Notes: generated from the letters alone by a model not told the origin. DNA of 64,000 bases from Heligmosomoides polygyrus polygyrus (GCA_947396885.1 OX377204.1:96296728-96360727); one strand, 5' to 3'. Positions 1-12,194 are shown, counted from the stretch's first letter. Numbers and translations are program-made.

Positions 1-700
1 TCAGATCGATAAATTCGATCAATAATCGTATCAGTCGGCTGATATTGTCCGTTTGCTTGAACGGTATCCGACGGCCAACTCATTCACGTGACTCCCACCC
101 AAGATATTCCACTCCAAACAAAATCGATATAACCGATCGATAGTACTCAGCCGATCGATATTGCAACTCGTCATTTCCAGTGTAAGCAATGTATCCCTCC
201 TTCAACAGTATGCGCGGACAAAAATCGATAAAAGCGATCGATAATTGTATCATATGGCCGAAATTGTCCATTTTCCGTGAGCGGTATCCACCGGCCAACA
301 CATTCGCGTGAGTCAGTGCAGACAAAATCGATATAGTCGATCGATAATACTCAGCCGATCGATATTGTCACTCGTTGTCATTGTCAATGTATGCCAATGA
401 TTCCCACCTTAAATAGTAAGAGGGGGCAAAAAATCGATAATATCGATCAATAGTGGTATCACCCGGTAGATGTTGTCCACTTACCGTGAACATTATCTAC
501 CGGCCAACACATTCGATTCCCACCCGAGACAGCCAACTCCAGAAAAAATCGATATAATCGATCGACAATACTACGCCGATCGATATTGTCACTCTTTCTG
601 GAGATTATCTACCTGACAACGTATAGCAACAATTATCACCTCAAAAAGTAAGTGCAGACAAAAATCGATAAAATCAGTCGGCAATAGCTATCCGATCGAT
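1..700. repeat. Tandem repeat, about 105-bp unit, TCGAT-rich
   Basis: A core of the form AAAATCGATA-(A/T)AATCGATCGAT recurs near positions 13, 123, 223, 328, 430, 545 and 663. Alternate copies resemble each other more, so the higher-order period is about 205-230 bp. No coding exon is visible. The array lies upstream of the first visible ShKT exon and may be intronic to that gene. Confidence 0.8.
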
Positions 701-929
701 ATTGTTTGCATGCTGTGGAAAGGAACTTCGGCCAATATTTGCATGATTTCACCTCAAATAGTCAAAAGATGGCTAATAGCGACCATCGATCGAGGCTGCG
801 TTAGTCTTGATCGGACAAACAGACAGGTAGAAGCTGTCATTTTATATTCAACGGGATATTATATGAGATGGGATAGTGGAGTAGTACTAAGCACGGACCA
901 GAAAGTCGTTGCTATGAGCCTTTTCCACT

Positions 930-1025
930 GCAGATGTCCATGGACGGGCAGACAGACATATGTAGAGGCGGACGGACAGACAGACAGACGAGCGGACGGA
1001 CATACAGACAGGCAGACTTCTTCAT
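930..1025. repeat. GGACAGAC/CGGACGGA-type short tandem motif
   Basis: Dense imperfect copies of GACAGACAGAC and CGGACGGACAG. The same motif is built into each unit of the following satellite. The rest of 701-1139 shows no gene. Confidence 0.7.
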
Positions 1026-1139
1026 ATTAGGTAGGATAAGAAGGACAGGATAGCGGAGAAGGATCGGGTAGAGGCCCCAAGGAGGTTACTGTAAGGCTTC
1101 CAGACCCTCGATCGTATTAATCAAACTCTTCTTATGTGC

Positions 1140-2480
1140 TTAGCTTCCAGAAAAATCAATAAGATCGATCGACATTAGCTGATCAATCGATACTCTTAGC
1201 TGGTCGGCGGCCAACATATTGGCGGGATTGATAGATTCTGTCGTAGCAAACCGTTCTCCACTCCACCCATACCCGTATTTTTTTGTGCAGAAAGACAGGT
1301 AGAGGGACAGACGAACGGTCGGATGCACGGACAGACAGACGAAGGTAGGGCCTTTAATATATAACGGGATACAAGATCATAGGAACGATTGGGTAGAGCC
1401 CTCATAACAGTTGGGGACTTTCACTCGGAAGGCTCTAACCTACAGAAAATCGATAAAATCGATCGATATAGATTGATTAATCTATGCTTTTTACTGCCTA
1501 GCGACAACCTTTAAGGCTTGATTCTTTTTTCCTTCTTCCAATCCTTCTGTGTCGAAAGATAGGCCGTCGGCTCAACAGTCAGACAAACGGTCGGATGCAC
1601 GGACAGACAAACACACAGACGCAGGGCCTTTAATATTATATGTAAAGGGATATAGGATTGCCTAGAAGGGCTGGGTAAGGTCCTCACAACAGTTGTTACC
1701 TCCCACTTGGAGGCGTCCAACCTATAGAAAAGATAAAATCGATTGAAATGGGTTGGCTAATCGATGGTGTTTATTCCGTCGGCGATCATAGTCGCTCAAT
1801 TCTCATGATGGTAACAATTGCCTATTCCATTCAGTTTCCCTTGTCTCGAAAGCCAGGCTGTCAGCCCAACTGACAGACAAACGGACGGATGCACGGGGAG
1901 ACAGACAGACGCAAGGCTTTTAATGTATAATAGGATGCAGGACAGCTGAGAAGGGCTGGGTTAGGTCCTCAAAACAGTTGGGGACTGTCATTTGGAAATA
2001 CCCAACCTAGAAAAAATCGATAAAATCGATCGATATAGGTTGGTTAATCGATGCAGTTCACTGCCATCATATTGGCGTGATTATCGTGACAGAACCTTTT
2101 CCTCCTTCCAATTCGTCTCCACTGTGTCGAACAGGCTGTCAGCCCAACAGGCAGACGAACGGACGGATGCACGGACAGACAGACAGACGCAAAGCTTTTA
2201 ATAAATAACAGTATACAAGATAGCTTAGGTGGGCTAGGTAGGGTCCTCACAACAACTGTTGACTCTCTTTCGAAACCGTCCAATCCACAGAAAATCGATA
2301 AAATCGATCGATAAGGTTGGTTAATCGACGCTGTTTACTGCCCAGCGACAGCCGCAATCGCTTGATTCTCTTTTCCTCCGTCCATTGCGTCTCCCCTATG
2401 TCGAACAGGCTGTCAGCCCAATAAAAAACGGACGGACGGATGCACGGACAGGCAGACAGTCAGACAGACGTATTCCCACC
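1140..2480. repeat. Tandem satellite, about 285-bp unit, five copies
   Basis: The AAAATCGATAAAATCGATCG core recurs near 1150, 1446, 1726, 2014 and 2292 (spacings of about 278-296 bp). Each unit also has a block of CGGACGGATGCACGGACAGA type, then a GC-poor stretch with TTTAATAT. Short ORFs on both strands are by-products of the repeat. Confidence 0.8.
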
Positions 2481-2547
2481 TAATGCATGGGCTTCTTGTA
2501 CGGGACCAGTACGTTACCCTGAGAATCCTTCTGATCACTACGTTCAG

Positions 2548-2908
2548 CCTGCATTGATCTGGTGAATCCGCGCACCGGCGTGTCGGACTGTCCGAGACTG
2601 GCGTATCTGTGCAACAACGTCAACTACTATAACTTGATGACCCAGCAGTGTCCGAGGACGTGCAACAGATGCCCGCCGGGCGCCGCCACCGTAGGCACTC
2701 CTACGGTTGTACCGGCAACAAGTAAGTCTGTGGAAGCTTCCCAGAAGGCAAAGTCTCCAACGCGAGATCCATTTCAGCTTGTCAAGATCTGGTGGATCCG
2801 CGGACCGGCGTCTCGAATTGTGGACAGATGGCCGCCTACTGCCGAAATCCGCTCTACGTCAATCTGATGCGACAGCAATGCCCGAGGACCTGTGGATATT
2901 GCGCTTAA
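2548..2908 (+). CDS. ShKT-domain secreted protein, 3' part (gene 1)
   Basis: Two terminal exons of a small cysteine-rich protein: 2548-2721 and 2778-2908, split by a 56-bp GT-AG intron (donor GTAAGT, acceptor TTTCAG). The phase fits: one base closes the first exon and two open the second. Each exon encodes one six-cysteine ShKT domain (Pfam ShK). The first begins CIDLVNPRTG and ends CNRC; the second begins CQDLVDPRTG and ends CGYCA before TAA. They are joined by a Pro/Thr/Val-rich linker. The first exon opens after CAG with two bases completing a split codon, so upstream exons are needed. By comparison with the two paralogues downstream these would be a signal-peptide exon, a six-Cys exon and a linker exon. 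I do not find them in 1-2547, so they probably lie outside the window. ShKT proteins are abundant in nematode secretions; the role of this one is not deducible. Confidence 0.85.
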
Positions 2909-3047
2909 TGCATTTACAGAGCAATCGGTGTATTGCTCGAATCAGGAACAATTGCCATGAAGATGCTATTCTCAAGAGATTGCCCGCTCTACAAAGCCTT
3001 ATTTTCCACCTTTGAAACCCAGATATTCTACCAGATAACTCTTTTGA

Positions 3048-3053
3048 AATAAA
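3048..3053 (+). terminator. Polyadenylation signal AATAAA for gene 1
   Basis: AATAAA about 140 bp after the stop codon of the first ShKT gene, followed by A/T-rich sequence with more AATAAA-like hexamers to about 3080. Confidence 0.6.
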
Positions 3054-3119
3054 GTAAAATAAATATGAATAATAAATAAGTATGTGAAGTTCTATTGCGA
3101 CGACGTAATGGTTGAATAT

Positions 3120-3440
3120 AAAAGTGTATCGATATGTCGATCGGTGTTGATCGACATCGTTCACCAATGGATCAGCACAGCATCAGTGAATGTATCGATA
3201 TATCGATCGGCATTGATCGACACTGTTCAGCACTGGATCAGCACAACAGTAGTACATCATCATCGACACTGTGATCAGTTTTGTCGACACTGTTCAGCAA
3301 TAGAACAGCACAGCATCAGTGGATGTATCGATATATTGATCGGTATTGATCGACGTTGTTCAGCAATCGATCAGCACAGCAGCAGTGGGTGTATCGATAT
3401 ATCAATCGGTATTGAACGACACCGTTCACCACCGTTTGCC
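3120..3440. repeat. Tandem repeat, about 62-bp unit
   Basis: About five imperfect units, each with TATCGATATATCGATCGG followed by a GATCGACACTGTTCAGCA-like segment. The open frames here are repeat artefacts. Confidence 0.75.
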
Positions 3441-3574
3441 CGTGGCAACTAAGATCATTATGGAAACAGTTAAGCTGAAGGTGGTTATATTGTTGAATGA
3501 TCTCCATTGTATGCTGAATATACAACTAAAAAATAAAAGCCCTATCAATACTTTTTGATCAACTCAACAACATT

Positions 3575-4262
3575 TTTTTACGTCAAATTGGACACTCTTC
3601 TAAGCGAACTTGATGCATCCGAAATCAAATTGAACGGCTTCTTTATCGAAATGAGCTCCTTATAGGTTAAACTATAGACTCTCCAAGAGGGTTGGAATAA
3701 TTTTTTGTTCAAGGAAATTCTAGAATAACCTTTTAATTTTTTTTTTACTTCAGCTGCCCGAATGAGTGTAAAAATTTTAAACAATTTTCAGTTTTCGAAA
3801 ACAATAAAAGGTCATATTTTGTTTTAAAGCGCAACAAAGGAGCCATCATATTGTGCACTAAAAGGCCAGATTGCGTCGTGCACTCGAAAAGCTCGTTGAG
3901 ATTTTTATTTTATTGAAAGTGTAAGTGCTGCTCACATAAATCATCAAAGTTAGGATATGTGTGTTTTTCTACAATTGTCTACGTTGCAACGTTTGTAAGT
4001 GTGAAATTCCACGAAAACCGAAATTTTGCTATCAATCGAATAAAAATCGCGACGTCTTCGACGAGGGCATGGCGCAATCTCTTTTTTGGCAGTGAAGAAT
4101 CGCCGCCTTCCTGTTCTTTAAAACAGGCTATGAATCTTTATTTTTTCATAAAAAATGAGAATTTTATAAAATTTCAAACAGTGTTCACTTATTGAGGTTC
4201 AAAGAAAGTCATACTAAAATTTTTCCTGTACAAAAAATTATTCCAACCTTTTTCGAGAGTAT
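3575..4262. mobile_element. Long-TIR foldback DNA transposon remnant, left part
   Basis: Begins with a terminal sequence close to ACGTCAAATTGGACACTCTTC, which recurs inverted at about 6270-6300 and at the ends of the copies near 19.7-21.4 and 25.1-26.9 kb. Inside are inverted arms: GGTTGGAATAATTTTTTG near 3690 reappears inverted near 4230-4250. It also carries a GCATGGCGCAATCTC motif. No transposase is seen, so it is non-autonomous. The RTE copy that follows interrupts it. Confidence 0.65.
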
Positions 4263-5516
4263 TTCACCTGTATCACCTGTCGTCCCGTTATCATCGACTT
4301 GCGGGCGCCAGCAATGTCTCCATTCGTCCCTGTCGCATGCCAGAGTGCTCCAATGGATCCTCCTCGCTCGAGGGACACGAAGAGCGTCATATCGGTCGTT
4401 CAGGGCTTTCACGAAGAAGTCCAACCAACGCGTTGGTGGGCATCCCGGTGTTCTCTTGACATCCCACTGAATCCAGTCGGTGACGGCTCTCGTCCAGCGG
4501 GTGTCTGCGAAGCGCATTACGTGGCCGGCCCACCTAATTTTCGACCACGCGACAGCGTCTCTGATCTTCGAACATCGGCGAAGCTCGGAACTCCGGAGGC
4601 CTTCTCTCACTTGCGTGAGTCGTGTCACTCCAAGCATCGTCCTCTCAATTCCACGCTGCGCGACGCTGATCGCGTGTTCATCCTGCTTTCGTAGGCCCAG
4701 GTCTCTTAGGCGTATGTTAGGGCAGGAAGAACGGTAGAATCGAATACGTGGGCACGGAGTCGAACGTTCTTCGTCTTCTTCGCGACTTCTTCGACGCTCT
4801 TGTAAGCTCCCCAAGCCGCTGTTTTCCTCCTGCTCAGCTCCGGCGCTAGGTCGTTGGCCATATTGACTTCGCGACCCAGATACACATAGCTGGAGCATTC
4901 GGACATGTTCGTTCGGTTGAGCGAGAATGGGGCATCAGAAACCCATCCGTTCTTCATGAACATCGTCTTCGTAAGATTCAGCTGCAGTCCAACGCTTCCA
5001 CATACACGATCGAAGTCGGCCAGCATTCGTTCCGCCTGACTGATGCTCGGGGTTATGAGCACGATGTCGTCAGCGAAGCGAATATGGTGCAGTTGCCGGC
5101 CGTCGACCTTCACTCCCATGTATTCCCATTCTAGTTCGCGCATGACGTTTTCGAGAGTGGCGCTGAAGAGCTTCGGGGATATGGTATCCCCTTGCCGAAC
5201 CTTCGTTGTAGAACGTCGTTGTAGAATGGTGAGATCTTGGTCGTGAATCCACTGTACAGCTCTCGAAGGACTCTGATGTACTGAGTAGGAACGCCCTGGG
5301 TGAGCAGGGCTTCCATGACCGCTTCAGTCTCGACGGAGTCGAATGCCTTCTTCAGGTCGATGAACGTAAGGCACAGCGGCAGCCTGTACTCTCGCGACAC
5401 TTCGATGGGCTTCGTAATGGTGTGTATGTGGTCGATCGTGCTGAATCCTCTCCGAAATCCTGCCTGTTCGCGTGGCTGTCCTTCGTCCAGCGTCCAATTG
5501 AGATACTTCCACATAA
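4263..5516 (-). mobile_element. RTE-type non-LTR retrotransposon, 3' fragment
   Basis: Minus-strand reading frames give a reverse transcriptase 3' half broken by frameshifts. RT motif A is visible as FIDLKKAFDSV (about 5330-5370) and motif C as FADDIVLI (about 5060-5085). After these comes the C-terminal region typical of the family ([11 protein letters not shown], then ARRIHWSTLA and DRDEWR). The element ends with a short GGTGATACAGGTGA-like tail at about 4265-4285, as expected for RTE. It is 5'-truncated; a frameshift near 5150-5220 separates the frames holding motif A and motif C. It is nearly the same family as the copy at 22.4-24.4 kb but keeps a segment deleted there. Confidence 0.85.
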
Positions 5517-5517
5517 A

Positions 5518-6302
5518 CCGAGAGTCTCCAAAGAGGTTACAGTAATTTTTACTTAAAGAGAATTTTAGTACAACATTCTTTAAAGCCTTTGCTCACCTTT
5601 TCAACAATTGAACACGTCGTTTGAAATTTTATAAAGCTCTTATTTTTTATGGAAAAACAAAGGTTTATAGCCTGTTTCAAAGAACAGGGAGGCGGTCATT
5701 TCTGAAAAATGTTTAAAAACAGTACTGATTTGTCTTTCTTGGACTTGACGGGTCCCATAGTAGCCCTCGTGAGCTTTTATAAAATTCTCAAATCTTAAAA
5801 AGCATTAAAAGGGAGCCATTTCTAGTGTGCCAAAAAAGATTGCGCCATGCCCTTGTCTGAAACGTCCCGATTTTTATTCGATTGTTAGCAGAATTTTTGT
5901 TTGCATGGAGTTAAACACCTGTAAACGATGCGAAAAAAAACAATTATAAAAGACACCATGTTCTCCCTTGGATGCTTTAAGTAAGCATCACTAACGCTAT
6001 CAATCAAATAGAAACCTCCTCGAGCTTTTCGAGTGCATCATGGTGCGATTCATTGCTGCGCTTTCAGACAATTTTCAACTTATCAGTCAAAAAATTAAAA
6101 TCTGATAAAATTTTTATTCTTATTGGGGCAGTTGAACTAGAAAATTTCAAAAAATGTCATATCAAATTTTAGTTAAGCATCTGGGAAAGTCTGTAGTTTA
6201 ACCTGTCTGAAGGCCATTTCCATCTGGAAGAGATCGTTTTGATTTCAAAGTTCATAGGTCAGCTTAGAAGAGTGTCCAATTTGACACGAAAATGCTATAT
6301 AA
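5518..6302. mobile_element. Long-TIR foldback DNA transposon remnant, right part
   Basis: Continues the same family on the other side of the RTE copy. It opens with GAGTCTCCAAAGAGGTTAC, matching the arm near 3675, and ends with the inverted terminus AGAGTGTCCAATTTGACAC at about 6273-6291. The two parts overlap in element coordinates, so they may be two adjacent copies rather than one split element. Confidence 0.6.
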
Positions 6303-6552
6303 GCATCTTCTACTGCGGACTTGTGAGCACCTAAAGCCGCGCCGCCGCTCTTAAGCGTTCAAACGAGCTCTTCGCTTCTGAACGACGGTGGTTCGGCGAC
6401 AGGAGCTTTGCATGAGAGGGGCTGCTCCACGACCGATGGCCGACGCCATCCTAATGAGAGGGCACAGTGCTAGCACAGCTGTTTGCACCTTCGAAGTCGG
6501 CTTAAAAGAGGGTATCGACTGGGTCGTCGTCTGCATTCCGTTCTCTGCTCGA

Positions 6553-9500
6553 ATGGCTCTACGCACGCTCTTCTGGATGTGCCTCTGTGTGTGGTACGTC
6601 GGAGCACAGGAGCAGTACTGCAAAGTCGCCTCGTCGGGACGTAAGTTGACCCCCTCTTCGCGTTTTTTGCCCATTTCTGACCACTTGAAACGGTTTAGCG
6701 TGCATCTCCGGCTTATGCCCATCGACTTCGGACCGTTGCATCAAGACGTCGACAGGAGAGGTCTGCTGCGACAGCACACAGGTCGGTCTCTGACAGAAGA
6801 GCGGTACGAATGGGCAACTGGTAGGCAATCCTCTGACCACAGGCACTGGTTCTGAGCACCAGCTTTGCCGTTTCCTTTGTTTAGTGCCTTGTGCAAGGTT
6901 TTCCGAAGTAATTCAGAACAGTTTGGAGCCCAATAAGTGAAGTCTCTGATGTCCAATTGCTGCGTTGCCTGACCACTACGGTAGTTTGGTACTAGTCGTT
7001 AATGTGGCCTACATGGCTATGGGCGAAATATGCATCAGACTAATCTGGCCAAATCGACCGGACGGAGGCGTCGTGTACCGGTGTCCTAACTGGCTGGAAA
7101 GTATTTTGCCAGCGGTTGGGGTGGTTGGCTGGCGCATTTCCCCTCCCAACGTAGGCCATGTCTACGACCAGTTCTAGAAAGGTCGCCAAGATGATCGACC
7201 GATTGGGAATTTGAATCCTTGCTATTGTTCAATTTTCAGATTGGAACTCGCGACGTGACCACCACAACAACGGCAGGTAAGCCTTATGCAATAATTTGAT
7301 ACATGTCGTTAATGTGGGCAGCAAAAGAGGTGGGAGAGTCTCAGGCAATCCTGACCTAACAGAACACTAACCGAACACACGCCGGCCAATCAGAGCATCT
7401 ATCATACTATCCGGATCCCATTTGATAGGCCTGATTGGCTGGCGTGTTCCCTTCTCCCAATGCTGCTCAGATTCGCGACATGGTCCAATTAATCACATTA
7501 GGCCCCTTCCGCGTGTCAGAATAGCCCAGCGGGCCATCCGCACTTAAGGGAAACGAAAAGTCTCAAAGTAGTAGCTCAAGTCGGGCAACTGAATGCTATC
7601 TGACTCGAGAAAGGTTCTCGTTGTTTTTGGTTGACAGCGTCCTCGTAAGATTGCCGGCAACGTTCACTTGAGTCCCAGACGCGTGCCAGAAAGGCCCAGT
7701 GGGTCCTATTTGCTCGCGAGGCACAGAGCGCGAGCCATTGGGTTGCAGTCGCTATAGAGAGTTCAAATATCGTTGAGTGTTTCAGGAAAATGTCTGGCCG
7801 TTGCGTAGGTGGGCATCCTGGAACGATCCTAGTTGGTGGGTGGAGGGGGGCTGAAGATGTTCTGCTTCACCATCCAATCTCCTGAATCTGTCTGATATGA
7901 GATTCATCGTGTCCTCTACGAAACCTGCTTGAATGCGTGGATGTTCTGGGTTGGAAGATGTAGTGTCCCGTGGTTGGACATCTCTTCTCACATAGCGCGA
8001 GGACATCATTCTGACTCCTTGTTTGAGAATACGCCATGCATCTCTCAAAGGGTATTCTGGTTATAGACGGCGATCTCTGCAGCGCAATGTGCACCACGTT
8101 TGCAGAATCTCTGTGTCCAATAGCTGACTGAGTGGGTGTTTTGTGGTCCCTGATATTCTGATGCGGAAGACATCTCTGTCAGTAGGCAAATGCTGCTTAA
8201 AGGAACAGCAATCAATTCTGAATTTCAGCTCCAGTGAGCTGCGTCGACAAGGTGCATCCGACGACGGGCCAATCCGATTGTCCTCGACTGGCCCATCTAT
8301 GTAACAACAACGTATACTACAATCTGATGACTCAACAGTGTCCGAAAACGTGCAACAGATGCACCGGTTCCACATCAACAACAGGTATGCATCTATCCTT
8401 GCACCACATGCAAAAGAACCAACCTGTCCGTTTGTCTGTATGTCTATCCACGCTAAATTAATGACCGCTGGCGCTATGCAAGGCGCTTGTATCTGTACAG
8501 ATTCTACCAATCGATCAGTGATCAGTACAGATATAGGATAATATAATGGCCAATGGATGGGATTCTTTAAAAGCATAAAACATTGATCGGCCATCAGGTG
8601 CTGATCGATATTATCGATTTCTGCCCGGACTTCACATCTTATGTTGAGAATCGCATAAATTAGCTGGCCACTGGAAAGTATTCGATCCAAGAGTTGATCG
8701 AATACTGTCGAATTTTGCGACAAATTCTCCTCATGTGGTTGTCGCCAAAATAACGGCCGTTTCACTAACATCTCCTCAGGGTGCATAATACCGCCTAAGG
8801 CGGGGTTATTGGGAGGGGTAGCAGCCATTTGAGCCTAGAACGCTTCCAGACAGCTGTTACACTCGACCCTTCCCTCTTCTTCATTCTATACGCGAAATCG
8901 GAATTGATTTTGAATGCTCGGCGATACCACACGAAAGTAGAGCATGACGCATGCCAAGTAAATTAATCATCGCCGACAGGCGCAGCAATTTCCGAACAAC
9001 AACAGCGGTCACCGCATGCATTGAAGTCATGGAACCGCACCCAAGTTAATCCGTCCGTTTGTCAGTATGTCTGTCCGCGCAAAATTAATGGCCGTCCGAG
9101 CGCTGACAGGCCACATATGTACGGATTCCACCAAATGAATAATATTGATGTATACGGACATGACGGCCATTAGATTAGCTTGAAATGGGATACAAGTGAA
9201 CAATTCTTGTTAGCCATCTGGTATCGATCGATTATCGATTTTTACGAAAGATACGGCAGACTTCAGCGCTGGAGTTGGGGATGATTCAAATAAGCTGGAC
9301 AGTATACTGTGTCAAAGCCTCCTAGCATGGTCGTCGCAAAAATAATAGCCTGCCCTATAAAAATAAGTTAGCTCGTCCGTTTGTCTGAATGTCTGTTCGC
9401 GCAAAATTAATGACCATTCGAGCGCTGACCGCTCACATATGTACGGAATCCATCAACCGACCATGTCGATATGACGGCCGATGGACAGGCGTGCAATGGG

Positions 9501-10071
9501 ATACAAGAGAACCATTTTGGTCAGCCATCCGACATCGATCGATCGATTATCGATTTTTGGTCAGACTTAGACACTCAAGATGTAGATGACGCAAATAAGC
9601 TAGCCAGTGTGCGGTGATAATGTACCAATCACCTTATAGAAGACTTTTGGGACAAAGCCTTCTGACATGTCGCCGCAAAAATAATGACCGTTTTACTAGC
9701 ATTGCTCTAGTTTGAATAACACTAAGGTATTGAGGGATCGTAGTAGTCGTCTAATGCAATTTTCGACCCCAATCTGTATCTTATACGCCAGACAGACATC
9801 GCAGTCACTTTCAAGTCATCGTGTAAAAGCAGAATGCACGGCGTATTCCATTCAAATTGATTTACAATTTTCGACTTCTGCGATTTGTTCAGCTTCATTT
9901 ATGTATTGTATTTTATTTATTTATCCAATTCGTATTTCAGGTTGTGAAGACCTCGTGCACCCAACCACGGGAGTGTCAAACTGCGCCGCAGTAGCGTCAT
10001 ACTGCAGGAATCCATTGTATGTGAATCTGATGCGACAACAGTGCCGGAAGACATGCGGATATTGCACCTGA
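6553..10071 (+). CDS. Secreted protein with two ShKT domains (gene 2), five exons
   Basis: Exons 6553-6640, 6699-6781, 7240-7276, 8229-8384 and 9941-10071 join in frame (495 nt, about 164 aa). All introns are GT-AG and the phases match (1, 0, 1, 1). Exon 1 starts MALRTLFWMCLCVW, a hydrophobic signal peptide, followed by EQYCKV. Exon 2 completes a six-cysteine module (spacing C-x7-C-x4-C-x6-C-x8-C-C) ending GEVCCDSTQ. Exon 3 is a short Thr-rich linker. Exons 4 and 5 each encode one six-Cys ShKT domain, beginning CVDKVHP and CEDLVHP and ending CNRC and CGYCT-stop. The protein should be secreted and disulfide-rich. It is the paralogue of the genes at 2548-2908 and 13996-17460. Intron 4 (1556 bp) is filled with tandem repeat and introns 2 and 3 carry MITEs. 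ShKT domains occur in K+-channel-blocking peptides and in many nematode secreted proteins and enzymes; I see no evidence for a specific target. The start is the first Met before the hydrophobic stretch. Confidence 0.87.
6988..7176. mobile_element. MITE in intron 2 of gene 2
   Basis: Inverted ends ACTAGTCGTTAATGTGGCC (about 6991-7009) and ACGTAGGCCATGTCTACGACCAGT-like (about 7149-7172). About 185 bp and non-coding. Same terminal family as near 7297, 40.0-40.6 kb and 59.04 kb. Confidence 0.6.
7295..7484. mobile_element. MITE in intron 3 of gene 2
   Basis: Starts ACATGTCGTTAATGTGGGCAG and ends CAATGCTGCTCAGATTCGCG-ACATG, an inverted pair. An internal pair GCCAATCAGAG / CTGATTGGCTGGCGTGTTC also inverts. 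Related to the copies at about 39.5 and 54.4 kb. Confidence 0.6.
7485..8228. other. Rest of intron 3 of gene 2
   Basis: No exon seen. A weak direct duplication (GCGTGTCAGAATAGCCCAGCGGG near 7517 and GCGTGCCAGAAAGGCCCAGTGGG near 7681) suggests an old repeat. The ORFs on either strand have no recognisable family. Confidence 0.4.
8415..9620. repeat. Tandem repeat in intron 4 of gene 2, three diverged copies
   Basis: Units near 8420-8650, 9045-9270 and 9365-9600 share a start like CCGTTTGTCTGTATGTCT, then CGCGCAAAATTAATGRCCG, a GCACATATGTACGGA-like segment and an ATCGATCGATTATCGATTTTT end. It combines the two motif classes (GTCCGTTTGTC and TCGATCGAT) seen in the satellites at 1-2480 and 43.5-44.0 kb. 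Confidence 0.7.
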
Positions 10072-10148
10072 TTGTGCGTTGCCTCAGAAGCGGCTACAGT
10101 GAGGCTTCTAGGACATAGTGAACTCGAATTGTTTACGAAACTGCCAAG

Positions 10149-10154
10149 AATAAA
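10149..10154 (+). terminator. Polyadenylation signal AATAAA for gene 2
   Basis: AATAAA 78 bp after the gene 2 stop codon. Confidence 0.65.
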
Positions 10155-11215
10155 GTGTTTATGCCGTTTGAATGCCCCAATTTTTAAAGGTCCAGCTTGG
10201 CAAAGTGGTTGACGCTGCTGTTTACCGCTAAGAAAAATTGATCCAGGTTCTGTTCCGTTCCGAAACCTTCTTGGTCCCATTAGCGGCGAGTCAGCAGCAG
10301 GTCCAGATATGACAGTACATCTACAGGTATTAATTACTGTATAGGTGATGCACGCAGAGTCTTCCCACCATAACGTGCAAATGTAGAATCTGTAAGGGAG
10401 GAAGGAGGAATCAGTGTGGTGAGTCCCGTTTTGATATTTTAGCCCCGTGTTGCCATTCTCCTTGCTGGCCGTCTCTTTCGAAACTTCGCTGCCCCTTGCC
10501 CTTCTCTGTTTCAGGCACGGACTTGAGGAGGACGGACCCATATAAGCGAGAACAAAGGACTCTCGAGGACTGCCACCCGGACGGTTGAGGGACGCGCGGC
10601 TGCACCCAGGGACCTGGCCAGTCCCTTTATCGCGGTGCTTCTGCTCCTTTCACCGACCACGCCGGTATTCGTCCCCACTCCGGTGCCCAGTGATCTCCCG
10701 TTATGCGTTGTCTACATGTTTTCTGTTGTGCCGTGTTATGTTCCGGCTCGTCGTTCCGTGCTTTGTGGAATATCACAGACAAATATGCGAAATGAATTGA
10801 TTTTGGGTACGTCTCACGCCTTACAACGTCACATAGGTCACGTTGAGAATCTTCGGGAGAAGTTCATGGGCTTCCCTTGTTGAGAGGAATGAAAGCAATA
10901 TTGATCCTGAATTGATTTTTCTGCCCCGCGATCTCCTGACTCGAACAGGTCGTTGCGTCTGAGCATCCCCAGTCCCTCCTTCTTCGCTTCCTTATTAAGA
11001 ACTTTCTGGGGAATGCAGTCACGGGGACTGAGTCATAGGCCTTCTACGCCAACCTTGCTCCAGTGGCTCTCCCAGGGAGAACCACCTCCGAAGCAATCAA
11101 AGTTCGACCTCCACTAGAGGACGGTAATGCTGTACTGTTGGTGGGACTACTAGAGATTGCTCCACCACGAGTTCCTTGAAGCCGACACCACAACGACTTC
11201 AAACGACAACGCTGT
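10155..11215. other. Spacer without recognisable gene
   Basis: A weak tRNA-like A-box (TTGGCAAAGTGGTTGACGC, about 10197-10215) with a possible GGTTC B-box near 10245 could be an old SINE head. ORFs at 10585-10883 show no family features. Nothing else is supportable. Confidence 0.4.
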
Positions 11216-11219
11216 TAAA

Positions 11220-11860
11220 CTGCAGTAGTCGAACCAGCTACGCAGTGGCAAAAGAACCAAGCTCCGGATTCATGAACGATTTTCTGACTGGTAACGATGG
11301 AACTTACCGCGAAACCGCCACTTACCGCGATTCGTGAAAGCGCGACGTGGTAGGTTTCCAGTGAAACCGTTGTAATGGTTACCCGGCCAGAGCGTCGGGT
11401 AAACGAAGCGATGAGGTACCAGTAACGCTCTATTGCTAATGTCTGACCCAGTAGCAACGAGCTGGGCGCGCTGCCATGTGTAGTCGGACGCATGCGCGGC
11501 ATCCGTCACCACCTCCTTCGTGAATCACAAGAGCCGGTAAGTTCCTGACAAGGAGCCGGTTTTATAGGCGAATATGTGGAATATCGACTCCTTCGCTAAC
11601 GAATCCGGGCCAAGGACGGAAGAATGGCTCGTTCCTTCATGTCACTGTTGCAACAATGTCTCGTGAGAGTCCAGATTCCTCAATGATCTACCGGCCGCCA
11701 ATGATAGAAGTTGCCGCAAAGCCGCCACGTGCCGATTCATCAAAGTGCGGCGTGGCATGTTTCCGGTGCAGACCGTTGTAATGGTTACCCGACTGGAGCG
11801 TCCGGATAAACGACTCGGTGAAGTATCGGTAACGTTCTGTCTGACCCAGTGGCGACGACT
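11220..11860. repeat. Two diverged direct repeats, about 200 bp
   Basis: 11270-11470 and 11660-11850 share the block TTTCC-GTG-A-ACCGTTGTAATGGTTACCCG (about 11352-11390 and 11759-11790), followed by a similar CGGTAAACGA...GTAACG segment and TCTGACCCAGT. Between them a hairpin-like pair AAGGAGCCGG / CGACTCCTT lies at about 11550-11594. Non-coding. Confidence 0.6.
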
Positions 11861-12194
11861 TTGGCTCTTTGCCAAGAGTGGTCTAACGAATTCCAGAGAT
11901 GTTCTTTGCGAGATTTTCTTTCTTGTTTCACCACTTAATTTGAAGCTTGTTCTTGGATATATCACTCCTGTCATTGCATCGCCTTGAGCTTCGTGTAGGA
12001 ATTTAGGTTGACTGCATCTCTGACAGCTACTTCTCTTGAAGCGCTGGTTTTCAGATCAACGTTGTTCCTTATCTTTGTATACCCATTACTGTTGTTACAT
12101 TACTTGTTCAGAAGCTATAAAGTATGCACGTCGAGGGCAAAAAAAGATAAAAGGAACGTCAATAAGTCCAACGATGTGCTGGTGCGACTCCATC

